From the IMG/VR virus record IMGVR_UViG_3300050343_000035, positions 1 to 40,541 of that record: 40,541 nt of DNA. The stretch is one strand, 5' to 3'. The number at the start of each line of letters is the position of its first letter. Positions within the stretch are counted from its first letter, which is position 1. Both the position numbers and the translations under genes were made by a program. Under the pieces are notes generated by a model, which saw nothing but the letters and a program-made list of their open reading frames with translations, was not told the origin of the DNA and searched no databases. The DNA is from a virus. Shown piece after piece: positions 30,652 to 37,437 of this stretch.

Positions 30652-31814
30652 CAATAATTATCCCATCCCTTGTCACTTATAGTGAAAGTCAGGACTCCAG
30701 GGTGTGACCACAGTCCAGTTTGTGCAGTAAAGTCTATGCTCTGGTCTATTGATGGTGCTTGAAACCAAGTTCTATCACCTTGTTGTTTCATTCTTAGGTG
30801 ATGGTAATGAGCAGTTACTAAAATCTCTGCATCTCCTACTGGTAGCCACCCATACATTTGACCCTTCCACCACTTCTCAATCTTAGCTTCTGGATTACCA
30901 CTACCACCTCCAGTCATGTGACCATGCGTAAAGGCAACTGTCTTACCCTTTACCATTATCGTTTGATGAAAGCCAGTAGGCACATTTACTTCTACCTTTC
31001 CATATCTTTCTGGGTTAGCCTTCATAATCTCTTCACATATCTGTAAGTGCATTGTGTCAGAGTTATCTAATCTGTTTGTAGATACTTGTCCTTTACTTGT
31101 TCTTGACATCTCACCATGATTACCAGGAACACCTGCCAAGATTAACTTAGGTGCGTGAGGTAGGAAGGTATCAATCGTCTTCATTATCATTGACCTTGCT
31201 AATGCGTATTGTTCAATCAGTGACAAAGAAACATTGTGTGGTTGGCTTTCAAAGAAAAAAGGCGTACAGTTTTCTGTGAGGTCACCTAAACCTACCATAT
31301 AGATTTCATCTATTTGTACTCCAAGTTTACGCAGGTCTTTAATCCTGTTCACACCATCTTGTAACGCCCTGTCGTATCTGTTGATAGTGTTCTCAACTCC
31401 ATAATCTTTTTTTCCAAGTTGCCAGTCACTCATAAACCACATGAACGCAGTGTCACCTGGGTTAAACTTCTTAGTTATAGGAGGTTTCTTCTTAGCTTGT
31501 TTAAACAAGGCTTGAAAATATTTGTCATGTCCTGGCTTTTTCTTTTTGACTATACCTTTAAACGCATAAAAGGTTTCTGTCGCACCACCTTTAAGTTGTA
31601 CATTCCAACTAGAAGCACGAACACTACCTTCTATCTGGTAATGTTTAGGGTCAAATCCCCATTCTTTAAGTATGGAATCTAGTTTGTTTCTGTAGTGTGG
31701 GTCTGTTCCAACATGTGTGATTTCGCCCATGCCAGTCTGTTCATTGACTTCTAATCCTGGTTGCCATCCAGTCTTATAGAAATTATTTCCCCACTCTTCT
31801 GGTACTTTAGGCAT
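30642..31814 (-). CDS. Metallophosphoesterase, 390 residues
   Basis: A strong ribosome site (AGGAGG) precedes the ATG. The five calcineurin-like metal motifs are visible in order: MSDWQ (Asp130, with Gln132 in place of the usual His), GLGDLTEN (Asp178), PGNHGE (Asn232-His233), THGHM (His297, His299) and AHYHH (His336, His338). The first 110 residues are an unrecognised N-terminal domain. Phages carry such enzymes as phosphodiesterases or nucleotide/DNA phosphatases; I recall related proteins in actinophages. It is the last gene of the leftward late operon, after the lysis-type genes. The substrate cannot be told. One palindrome copy (ALFKQAKK) lies in the linker after the N-terminal domain. 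Confidence 0.75.
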   Translation of the reverse strand: MPKVPEEWGNNFYKTGWQPGLEVNEQTGMGEITHVGTDPHYRNKLDSILKEWGFDPKHYQIEGSVRASSWNVQLKGGATETFYAFKGIVKKKKPGHDKYFQALFKQAKKKPPITKKFNPGDTAFMWFMSDWQLGKKDYGVENTINRYDRALQDGVNRIKDLRKLGVQIDEIYMVGLGDLTENCTPFFFESQPHNVSLSLIEQYALARSMIMKTIDTFLPHAPKLILAGVPGNHGEMSRTSKGQVSTNRLDNSDTMHLQICEEIMKANPERYGKVEVNVPTGFHQTIMVKGKTVAFTHGHMTGGGSGNPEAKIEKWWKGQMYGWLPVGDAEILVTAHYHHLRMKQQGDRTWFQAPSIDQSIDFTAQTGLWSHPGVLTFTISDKGWDNYCPL

Positions 31815-31868
31815 TCTATCCTCCTTTGCCCTGTTAATCTCAGTATACAGGAGCAGTGTGATAGTTTT

Positions 31869-32057
31869 TTATTTAGATATTTTTTTCTTTGCGAACTCTT
31901 TGACTACTACTAATGCAGAAGAACCACCTGCGATTGCAGCTAATTGTAAAGCGTTAGCATCTACACCTACTAAAGGTGAGATAGTTAAAGCACCTATAAA
32001 TGCTTCAATAAATGTCCAAACAGTTTTCTCAATCATTGATTTTATATCATCATTCAT
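31869..32057 (-). CDS. Holin-like small membrane protein, 62 residues
   Basis: The protein has a short polar start (MNDDIKSMIEKTVWTF), two weakly hydrophobic segments (IEAFIGALTISPL and AIAGGSSALVVVKEFA) and a basic tail (KKKISK). This is the usual layout of small class II phage holins with both ends facing inwards. It overlaps the DUF5675-like gene by a few bases and precedes the metallophosphoesterase gene, within a group of small membrane proteins. I infer that it makes membrane lesions at lysis. Other small membrane genes nearby (33.1-33.5 kb) compete for this role. Confidence 0.6.
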   Translation of the reverse strand: MNDDIKSMIEKTVWTFIEAFIGALTISPLVGVDANALQLAAIAGGSSALVVVKEFAKKKISK

Positions 32058-32614
32058 TGTATTAATTTTCCTAACTTTAATTTTCTTTCTATACTCTCTA
32101 GTTTAGTAAAGATGTCATCAAGTTTCATGTAGTCTTTAGGTTTGTTATCTTCACCATCAAGGTTTATCTTTGTATATTCTATGGTGACATCATCACCTTT
32201 AAGTATTGCACCAGATACTTTAGGATAAAGTTTCTTGTAAGCGTTAGCACTACTGCCAACCATACCATTAAAGTTTACATCTAAATCTTGTTGTGAGTCA
32301 CCAATTATCAAACAACCACTGGTGTGTTCATCTGTGTTACCTTGGTGGATAAGTATATATTCAAAGCCTGGTACATCTTGTAACCACAACATACCTCTAT
32401 GAAAGGTAGGATACTTCTTGGTGTAACGAGTATTGAATCCACCAACTGTCCTAAGTTTAAGTTTGTATGTGCCTTCTGGTATGCAGGTTTCGTGCATAAC
32501 TTTGACTGCTTGATACTGGTCCTCTAAAGTATAACACTCAAACTTACCATCAATAAACAGCATCCCATTAGTTGCATCCTTACCAAATTGTGTCCTGACT
32601 ACTTGTAATTTCAT
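32054..32614 (-). CDS. DUF5675-like protein, possible lysis or wall enzyme, 186 residues
   Basis: The protein starts MKLQVVRTQFGKDATNGML and contains CYTLED, CIPEGTYKLKL, GMLWLQDVPGFEYILIHQGN and HTSGCLIIGDSQ. This string of motifs is that of the DUF5675 family, which I know from phage and bacterial genomes near lysis genes. It has an L,D-transpeptidase-like pattern of conserved His, Ser and Cys (IHxGN...SGCL). The candidate catalytic residues would be the His in LIHQGN and the Cys in TSGC. It lies between a spanin-like or coiled-coil membrane protein and the holin-like gene, so a peptidoglycan-related function is likely though not proven. No separate classic endolysin is visible. Confidence 0.65.
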   Translation of the reverse strand: MKLQVVRTQFGKDATNGMLFIDGKFECYTLEDQYQAVKVMHETCIPEGTYKLKLRTVGGFNTRYTKKYPTFHRGMLWLQDVPGFEYILIHQGNTDEHTSGCLIIGDSQQDLDVNFNGMVGSSANAYKKLYPKVSGAILKGDDVTIEYTKINLDGEDNKPKDYMKLDDIFTKLESIERKLKLGKLIQ

Positions 32615-32623
32615 ACCTTTATC

Positions 32624-33106
32624 TTAGTGGCTATGGTTGTTAGCTTCAAGGTATGCCAGTCTAGTTTTTAAATCGTTAAGTTCCCACATACTATTGTTAA
32701 CAGTTTGTACTTGTGTTTCTACCCTAGTCAAAGAATCATTGAGGTCTTGGTACTCCCACTTTTCTAGTAAGTAATATCTATCTAAATCAAACCCACCATC
32801 TCTAACCTGTTGCTCTAAGTTATATAAGTTAGCTTGTAGTGTAGCCATTTCTTCATTAAACCTACCAACATTTTGTGCTGCCATTTCTAATTGCATTATC
32901 TTTTCATACAGTACAGCTATATCATTCTGTACATAAGTGCTATCTTTGAGAGTTACAAATTCATACTCAATGTTATTCATCCTCTCATCAATTCCTGTAA
33001 GAGTTATAAGTACAGCGTTAAGAGATTGAATACCTGCACCAACAGAGGACATAAGAGCTATACCTGTAACAACTAAACCTAGATTATCTTTAAGTTTTTT
33101 AAACAC
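32624..33106 (-). CDS. Membrane-anchored coiled-coil protein, 160 residues
   Basis: The start is a GTG at 33106 overlapping the stop of the Cys-rich micro-gene (TAGTG). A transmembrane segment lies at about residues 9-36 (LGLVVTGIALMSSVGAGIQS onward). The rest is a long coiled coil with heptad-like spacing (EKIMQLEMAAQNVGRFNEEM and VETQVQTVNNSMWELNDL). An N-terminal anchor plus an external coiled coil resembles spanin-like or haemolysin-XhlA-like lysis proteins, or a tail-associated membrane protein. It stands just before the DUF5675-like gene in the probable lysis cluster. Function is inferred from shape and place. Confidence 0.55.
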   Translation of the reverse strand: MFKKLKDNLGLVVTGIALMSSVGAGIQSLNAVLITLTGIDERMNNIEYEFVTLKDSTYVQNDIAVLYEKIMQLEMAAQNVGRFNEEMATLQANLYNLEQQVRDGGFDLDRYYLLEKWEYQDLNDSLTRVETQVQTVNNSMWELNDLKTRLAYLEANNHSH

Positions 33107-33159
33107 TACTTACCTATTGGACAAGTGTTGCACATACCAGTACATAATCCACAAATCAT
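33106..33159 (-). CDS. Cys-rich micro-protein, 17 residues
   Basis: The frame reads MICGLCTGMCNTCPIGK. It is coupled on both sides: its ATG overlaps the stop of the 70-residue gene (TAATG) and its TAG overlaps the next GTG (TAGTG). Four Cys in the order C-x2-C-x3-C-x2-C make up a quarter of the peptide, a pattern able to hold zinc or an iron-sulfur cluster or to cross-link by disulfides. A pure accident of sequence would not be expected to give both junctions and the four cysteines. Function is unknown. Confidence 0.55.
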   Translation of the reverse strand: MICGLCTGMCNTCPIGK

Positions 33160-33371
33160 TATCCACCTATCTTCCAGATTATCTCTGTAATCTCTGAATC
33201 AATATTCTGTATGATGTTCAATACATCACTAAGTTTGTTGTTTGAATTAATAACTTCTACTTGTAAGGCAGTAACTTCTTGTTGTAAATCATTAACTGTT
33301 TTAAATAACCAACCAACAAGAGCAGCTAAACCACCTTGTAATACTTGACTTAAATTTACTTGTGCTTTCAT
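33159..33371 (-). CDS. Small membrane/coiled-coil protein, 70 residues
   Basis: The protein has a moderately hydrophobic segment near the start (VLQGGLAALVGWLFKTV, about residues 10-26). A leucine/valine heptad-like helix follows (LQQEVTALQVEVINSNNKLS) and the C-terminus is mixed. The shape is similar to small phage holin or XhlA-like proteins. It is one of three consecutive short membrane proteins in this cluster, so which one is the true holin cannot be decided from sequence. It ends in TAATG at the Cys-rich micro-gene. Confidence 0.5.
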   Translation of the reverse strand: MKAQVNLSQVLQGGLAALVGWLFKTVNDLQQEVTALQVEVINSNNKLSDVLNIIQNIDSEITEIIWKIGG

Positions 33372-33377
33372 ATATCC

Positions 33378-33545
33378 CTACATACTTAGGCTACCAACAA
33401 TTAATATAACTGTGGCAACTAATCCTAATACTTTATAAAATTCTGATTTATCTAACTTCTCATCTAGCTTCTTATCTATGTCATCTAACTTATCAAATAT
33501 CATTTGATTCAATTCTTTCTGTGTAAAGCCATTGGAAGCTGTCAT
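33378..33545 (-). CDS. XhlA-like membrane protein, 55 residues
   Basis: The protein begins MTASNGFTQKELNQMIFDKL. An acidic/lysine coiled coil follows (DDIDKKLDEKLDKSEFYKVL), then one C-terminal transmembrane segment (GLVATVILIVGSLSM). A helical coil followed by a terminal membrane anchor is the shape of haemolysin XhlA and related lysis accessory proteins. Its ATG overlaps the stop of the 48-residue gene (TAATG). I infer a membrane role in lysis or in holding another phage protein at the membrane. Confidence 0.55.
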   Translation of the reverse strand: MTASNGFTQKELNQMIFDKLDDIDKKLDEKLDKSEFYKVLGLVATVILIVGSLSM

Positions 33546-33691
33546 TATGGAAGGTCATCTTGTGTTAAGAAATCCCAGTCCTCATCAAAGTCGTGGGCAA
33601 GGATTAAAGTTTCAGCTGTTGCAAGATACTTAATTAACTTGTACATTTCTTTGCAACAATAGCCAACAATAAAACCTATTAAATAATCCAT
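33545..33691 (-). CDS. Small protein from a leaderless promoter, 48 residues
   Basis: The ATG at 33691 has no ribosome site. It stands seven bases after a perfect TATAAT (33704-33699), so the message would begin at the start codon. The protein has a short hydrophobic start (MDYLIGFIVGYCCKEMYKLI) that may anchor it in the membrane. An acidic tail follows (HDFDEDWDFLTQDDLP). The stop couples to the next gene (TAATG). No family was recognised. It opens the small-membrane-protein cluster, which may therefore be expressed separately from the tail-fibre genes. Confidence 0.5.
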   Translation of the reverse strand: MDYLIGFIVGYCCKEMYKLIKYLATAETLILAHDFDEDWDFLTQDDLP

Positions 33692-33698
33692 AACAAGG

Positions 33699-33727
33699 AT
33701 TATATCATACTTGTTTAAACAGGTTTA
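33699..33727 (-). promoter_or_regulatory. Candidate leaderless promoter for the lysis-type cluster, with palindrome
   Basis: On the minus strand TATAAT occupies 33704-33699, and a GTTTAAAC core (33713-33720) lies 8 bases upstream, inside the -35/-10 spacer. No consensus -35 is present (TAAACC at 17 bases). Transcription would begin close to the ATG at 33691. The core also contains the stop codon of the upstream 99-residue gene. Confidence 0.5.
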
Positions 33728-34014
33728 GGATTATCTGATTTAACTTTAGCTATGTGGTCAGCCCAGGTAGTTGTACCATTGACACCATCCCAGTACTGCA
33801 TATCTAGTTGGTCTGGAATACTAGGGTATTCATTAGCTCTAGCAGTCTTATAACCATTAGCTTCTTTATCTAATTGTTTAGCTAATTCGTTATCAGCCCA
33901 AGTATTTAAAGTTGCTTCTATTTCATCAGCAGTTAAATCTACTTGAACACCATCAACTACTATATGAGTTGGTGCTTCTAGACCTGCTTTAATTTCTTCT
34001 ATTGATTGTGCCAT
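33715..34014 (-). CDS. Tail-fibre assembly-like protein, 99 residues
   Basis: The N-terminal half (EEIKAGLEAPTHIVVDGVQV) resembles small proteins encoded after tail fibres. The segment EYPSIPDQLDMQYWDGV in the C-terminal half is a familiar pattern ('YPS..DQLD..YWD') in XkdW-like or fibre-associated proteins of marine phages. It lies at the end of the fibre gene set. A role as fibre chaperone or tip protein is likely. The stop codon lies inside a GTTTAAAC copy (33713-33720). It starts directly after the 220-residue gene. Confidence 0.6.
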   Translation of the reverse strand: MAQSIEEIKAGLEAPTHIVVDGVQVDLTADEIEATLNTWADNELAKQLDKEANGYKTARANEYPSIPDQLDMQYWDGVNGTTTWADHIAKVKSDNPKPV

Positions 34015-34677
34015 TTATTTTTTAACCCCATAAATATAAAAATTACCACTTGCTATATTTCCACTTGAAGATACTAGTTTTATACCAGTTGCATTTACAC
34101 CACCATATCTCGCAGCCCATACTGTAACCCCAAAAGCATTTCCATTACTTGTAGCAGAGAATATTAAATTATTTCCTATTGCTGAACATATACCCTTAGT
34201 ACCATCATTCATTGTTAAATCAAAACTAAGTTGATGTGCATAACTTCCACCATTACTTCTTAAATTGAACGCAATATCTACTTCACCAGTTTGTGATTGA
34301 TTTACACCTTCGTATGAAGATGTGTTATTTACACCTTGTAAGTTATACGCTTTATAATATGTTCCAGTAATATTAGCTGGAGTATCTCCACCAGATTGAA
34401 AAGTTAATCTTAGTTGTGTGTCATCAGTAGCCATTATTAAATCTTGTATTACTAACTTGTAAGAAGCATAAGTTGTATTATCACGAAAATTATTTAGTTG
34501 TACAGCAGCAGAACTACTAGCTGTTGCAGATTTTAATAATACGAAGTTATTATTATCTGTTAATCCACTAATAAAAGAACTAGCAATAGCACCATCTTTA
34601 ACTAAGACACCATCAATGGTTACACCAGAAGTAGGTGTCTTTTCATCTATTGTATCTACCTTAATTATACTAGACAT
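34015..34677 (-). CDS. Tail-fibre/tip protein, 220 residues
   Basis: The first 40 residues (MSSIIKVDTIDEKTPTSGVT, then VDGAI-like KDGAIASSFISGL) are of the short attachment type seen at the start of phage fibre accessory proteins. The rest is beta-rich and Ser/Asn-rich, as in receptor-binding or fibre-tip domains (DTQLRLTFQSGGDTPANITG). No enzymatic motif was seen. It lies between the 129- and 99-residue fibre genes with TAATG coupling. A virion surface role in host recognition is inferred. Confidence 0.55.
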   Translation of the reverse strand: MSSIIKVDTIDEKTPTSGVTIDGVLVKDGAIASSFISGLTDNNNFVLLKSATASSSAAVQLNNFRDNTTYASYKLVIQDLIMATDDTQLRLTFQSGGDTPANITGTYYKAYNLQGVNNTSSYEGVNQSQTGEVDIAFNLRSNGGSYAHQLSFDLTMNDGTKGICSAIGNNLIFSATSNGNAFGVTVWAARYGGVNATGIKLVSSSGNIASGNFYIYGVKK

Positions 34678-35066
34678 TATTCAGCCAGTTCTTCCCAAGC
34701 TCCTGTGTTCTCATTCCAAACATATTGCTTACCATCATCTGGCATAGCAACTGGTGCTTCCCAACTCCAAGTACTTTCATTAAGTACCCACTGACTATAA
34801 GGTTTAGGTGCTATGAATACATCATTAGTTGCATCATAAGTATATCCTATACCTGCATAGTTACCTCTAAAAGGAGTTCCCTCTCCACTGTGTGCATTAG
34901 CACTGGTGTTATAGGAAGTTCTTTTACAAGTCTGTCCTCTAAAATCTCCATACCACGCTTCCCAATCAGCAAAGCCATCTGGTAAGTCAGTTGTATTGTC
35001 CTCATTGATACCAACAATGACTTCTGTCACTGTGTTGTTATCGTTTATAAATGCGTAATGTGCCAT
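34677..35066 (-). CDS. Conserved tail-fibre-associated protein, 129 residues
   Basis: The protein starts MAHYAFINDNNTVTEVIVGI and includes CKRTSYNTSANAHSGEGTPF, NYAGIGYTYDATNDVF and PKPYSQWVLNESTWSWEAP. This set of motifs ('MAHYAF.D....V..V..G.....', 'GYTYD...D.F..PKPY.SW.L') is very common beside fibre genes of marine podoviruses and myoviruses. It is probably a receptor-side or fibre-tip protein with a small beta domain. Its exact role is not established. The gap to the next gene upstream (35067-35121) holds no gene. Confidence 0.7.
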   Translation of the reverse strand: MAHYAFINDNNTVTEVIVGINEDNTTDLPDGFADWEAWYGDFRGQTCKRTSYNTSANAHSGEGTPFRGNYAGIGYTYDATNDVFIAPKPYSQWVLNESTWSWEAPVAMPDDGKQYVWNENTGAWEELAE

Positions 35067-35121
35067 ATCTATCTCCTATTATATCAGCTAAATGTGATTG
35101 TACCTGTGTTAATTCTTTTCA

Positions 35122-36231
35122 TTATGCCCAGCTCACTGTTCCAGTTGTTTGTATTTCAATGTATTTATCAGTACCATTTGTTTGTTCTCCAGCAGTTGAT
35201 GATGCACCACCAGCTAATGTGATTGTATAATCATTTGAATATCTAAGGATAACAATTCCAGAACCACCAGTTTTACCACTATAAGCGTTTGTATGTAGTG
35301 AAGTACCTCCACCACCACCTCCACCAGTATTTACAGTACCAGCAGAACCAGAACCTTGTGATGAACCAGTTGAATTTTTACCATTACCACCACCACCTTG
35401 ACCAGTACCACCAGAACCTTGGAAGCCACCACCACCACCACCACCTGCTCTTGTGACTGGTGTTCCAGTTATAGATGATGCAGTACCATTACCACCATTA
35501 CCACCACTTGTGCCAGAACCATTACCACCATTACCAGCAGAACCCCCACCACCACCAGCAGGAATATTACCAGATGTTCCAATTCTTACACAGTAACCAC
35601 CATTTTTACCTTGATTTCTAGCACCCATACCTCTTTCGTGAAACCTAACAGCAGCTCCATCATTATAAGCATCTGGGTCTAAAGCAGCACCTTGACCACC
35701 ACCAGAGCCACCAGGGTGTGGTTTGTCCTCTCCAGAACCTCCACCACCACCACCACCAATAGCAACTACTGTATCAAACTGACTATCTCCTCCATAACCA
35801 CCTGTACCATTGTACGCATTAGCTCCAGCAGTACCACCACCACCTACTGTTACTGTATAACTTTGTCCAAGAAATACTTTTGATTTAGGTGCAGTAGAAC
35901 TACCACCACCAGAGTTTTCAGAAGCATAAGAATTAATGTAGCCACCAGCACCACCTCCACCAGAACCACCACCTCTAGCACCAGCAGAACCTCCACCACC
36001 AGCTATTACTAAATATGAAACTTCTAATGGGTCAGCACTTCCAACATCTTCCCACGCTGAACCATTGTGTACCTGTACTTTACTGTCTGATGTATTGTAA
36101 ATCATATCACCAGCAACAGAAGTTAAAGCATTTCTACCAGCTGTATCGTATGACTTTAATCCAAGTGCATTATCTATTGCTACATTGTTCTGGTCATTTG
36201 TTGAAATCTTATTTGTTTTTAATTCACTCAT
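35122..36231 (-). CDS. Glycine-rich tail-fibre adhesin A, 369 residues
   Basis: I start it at the ATG at 36231, which overlaps the stop of the upstream paralogue (TAATG); an extra five codons upstream are unlikely. The N-terminal 75 residues (MSELKTNKISTNDQNNVAID...) form an attachment module shared with its two neighbours. YLVIAGGGGSAG then opens a long glycine-rich region (about 80-345) with GGGGG runs. Such regions can form polyglycine-II sandwiches like the distal adhesins of T-even-type phages (S16 gp38). The C-terminus is a short beta segment (TDKYIEIQTTGTVSW). It is likely a receptor-binding tip. Opposite-strand Thr/Ser-rich frames here are shadows of the glycine codons. Confidence 0.65.
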   Translation of the reverse strand: MSELKTNKISTNDQNNVAIDNALGLKSYDTAGRNALTSVAGDMIYNTSDSKVQVHNGSAWEDVGSADPLEVSYLVIAGGGGSAGARGGGSGGGGAGGYINSYASENSGGGSSTAPKSKVFLGQSYTVTVGGGGTAGANAYNGTGGYGGDSQFDTVVAIGGGGGGGSGEDKPHPGGSGGGQGAALDPDAYNDGAAVRFHERGMGARNQGKNGGYCVRIGTSGNIPAGGGGGSAGNGGNGSGTSGGNGGNGTASSITGTPVTRAGGGGGGGFQGSGGTGQGGGGNGKNSTGSSQGSGSAGTVNTGGGGGGGTSLHTNAYSGKTGGSGIVILRYSNDYTITLAGGASSTAGEQTNGTDKYIEIQTTGTVSWA

Positions 36232-37250
36232 TATCCCAATACCCAACTTACTGTTCCAGAAGATTGTATTTCTATATACTTTCTGTTATTTGCAGCATCA
36301 GTTTGCTCACCAGCAGAACTTGCAGCACCACCAGCTAATGATATTGTGTAATCACTTGGATAGCTTAAACATATAAAACCAGAACCACCAGCAGTAGCAC
36401 CACCTGTAATGTTACCACCACCTCTACCTCCACCACCAGTAGATGCAGTTCCACCACCACCATCTGTTTGAGAACCTAAAGTTAAACCACTATAGTTTGC
36501 ACCACCACCTGCACCACCACCTGCTCTACCTACAGTAGGACCTGTAATTGCACTATCTAAACCATTACCACCAGAGCTTGTCACATCTCCAGAACCTTGT
36601 ACACCAGAACTACCTGCTCCTCCTCCACCACCACCATAAAATCTTGGGTTAGCATCTCTACCACCACTACCATTAAAACCTTGACCAGATATTCCAGAAC
36701 CACCACTAGAAGCGTGTCCACCTCCACCACCAGAGCCACCACTAAGACCAGAACTTTGATTAGAATAACCAGCTCCTCCACCACCACTTGATGTAACAGT
36801 TGCAAATACAGAAACACTTCCAGTTGCACCAATATTGTGACTACCTGCACCACCACCACCACCTATTGTTACTGTATAGCTTGTACCAGTAGCAAGGAGT
36901 AAAGCATCTTCTGATGAACTATTACGACCAGATGTTTCATTGTTATAAGAATTTCTATAACCACCTGCTCCACCACCACCAGAACCTCTAACTCCAAAAT
37001 AAGAACCACCACCACCACCTGCTATAACAAGATAATCTACACCTAAAGCTGGAATATCTTTCATAATTTTCCAAGCTGTACCATTGTAGTAAAAAGGTGC
37101 TGCTTCATCTGTGTCGTATACTATGTCTCCAGCAACTGATGTAAGAGCATTCTTTTGTGCTGTTGTATAGTTTTTAAGCCTTAGTGCATCATCAACTGAT
37201 ACATTGTTACCAGAGTATTTACCTATAGCGTTAGTTTCAAGAGTTGACAT
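36231..37250 (-). CDS. Glycine-rich tail-fibre adhesin B, 339 residues
   Basis: This is a paralogue of the gene that follows. The N-terminal module (MSTLETNAIGKYSGNNVSVD, then NALTSVAGDIVYDTDEAAPF) aligns well with that of the neighbour. The junction YLVIAGGGGG leads into a glycine-rich array, and the C-terminal end (KYIEIQSSGTVSW) is nearly the same as in gene A. The glycine-rich middle differs, as expected for variable receptor-binding regions. It overlaps both neighbours by TAATG. The two genes probably arose by tandem duplication and could give two receptor specificities or form a hetero-oligomeric tip. Confidence 0.65.
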   Translation of the reverse strand: MSTLETNAIGKYSGNNVSVDDALRLKNYTTAQKNALTSVAGDIVYDTDEAAPFYYNGTAWKIMKDIPALGVDYLVIAGGGGGSYFGVRGSGGGGAGGYRNSYNNETSGRNSSSEDALLLATGTSYTVTIGGGGGAGSHNIGATGSVSVFATVTSSGGGGAGYSNQSSGLSGGSGGGGGHASSGGSGISGQGFNGSGGRDANPRFYGGGGGGAGSSGVQGSGDVTSSGGNGLDSAITGPTVGRAGGGAGGGANYSGLTLGSQTDGGGGTASTGGGGRGGGNITGGATAGGSGFICLSYPSDYTISLAGGAASSAGEQTDAANNRKYIEIQSSGTVSWVLG

Positions 37251-37435
37251 TATAAATCATTCCAACTTGTTGAGTAAAATTTTACTTTGTTACTTGTTGT
37301 ATTGTAATAAATATCTCCTGCTGAACTTACATTAGCAGCAGGGTCAGAAGATAAATTCTTTAAATTTAAAGCACACTGCATAGCAACATTGTTAGTTGTG
37401 CTTGTGCTTATTGTGTTTACTTTAACATTAGCCAT
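37250..37435 (-). CDS. Short fibre attachment-module protein, 61 residues
   Basis: The protein (MANVKVNTISTSTTNNVAMQ..., then SSAGDIYYNTTSNKVKFYST) corresponds to the N-terminal module of the two glycine-rich adhesins and ends where their glycine-rich part would begin. It could be a truncated third copy, a capping protein or a spacer. The ATG at 37435 is at the edge of a palindrome copy (37436-37443) that also contains the stop of the 643-residue fibre gene. It couples to adhesin B by TAATG. No frameshifted remnant of a glycine-rich extension follows. Confidence 0.6.
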   Translation of the reverse strand: MANVKVNTISTSTTNNVAMQCALNLKNLSSDPAANVSSAGDIYYNTTSNKVKFYSTSWNDL

Positions 37436-37437
37436 GT

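Noticed and set aside
32624-33371. Assigning a named holin or spanin to each small membrane protein
   Set aside because: Several proteins in the cluster have similar shapes, and none has a diagnostic motif such as a lipobox.
35692-36862. Thr/Ser/Val-rich frames opposite or beside the glycine-rich adhesin genes
   Set aside because: They arise from the repeated glycine codons (GGT/GGA read as ACC/TCC or shifted to GTG); they are shadows of the adhesins.
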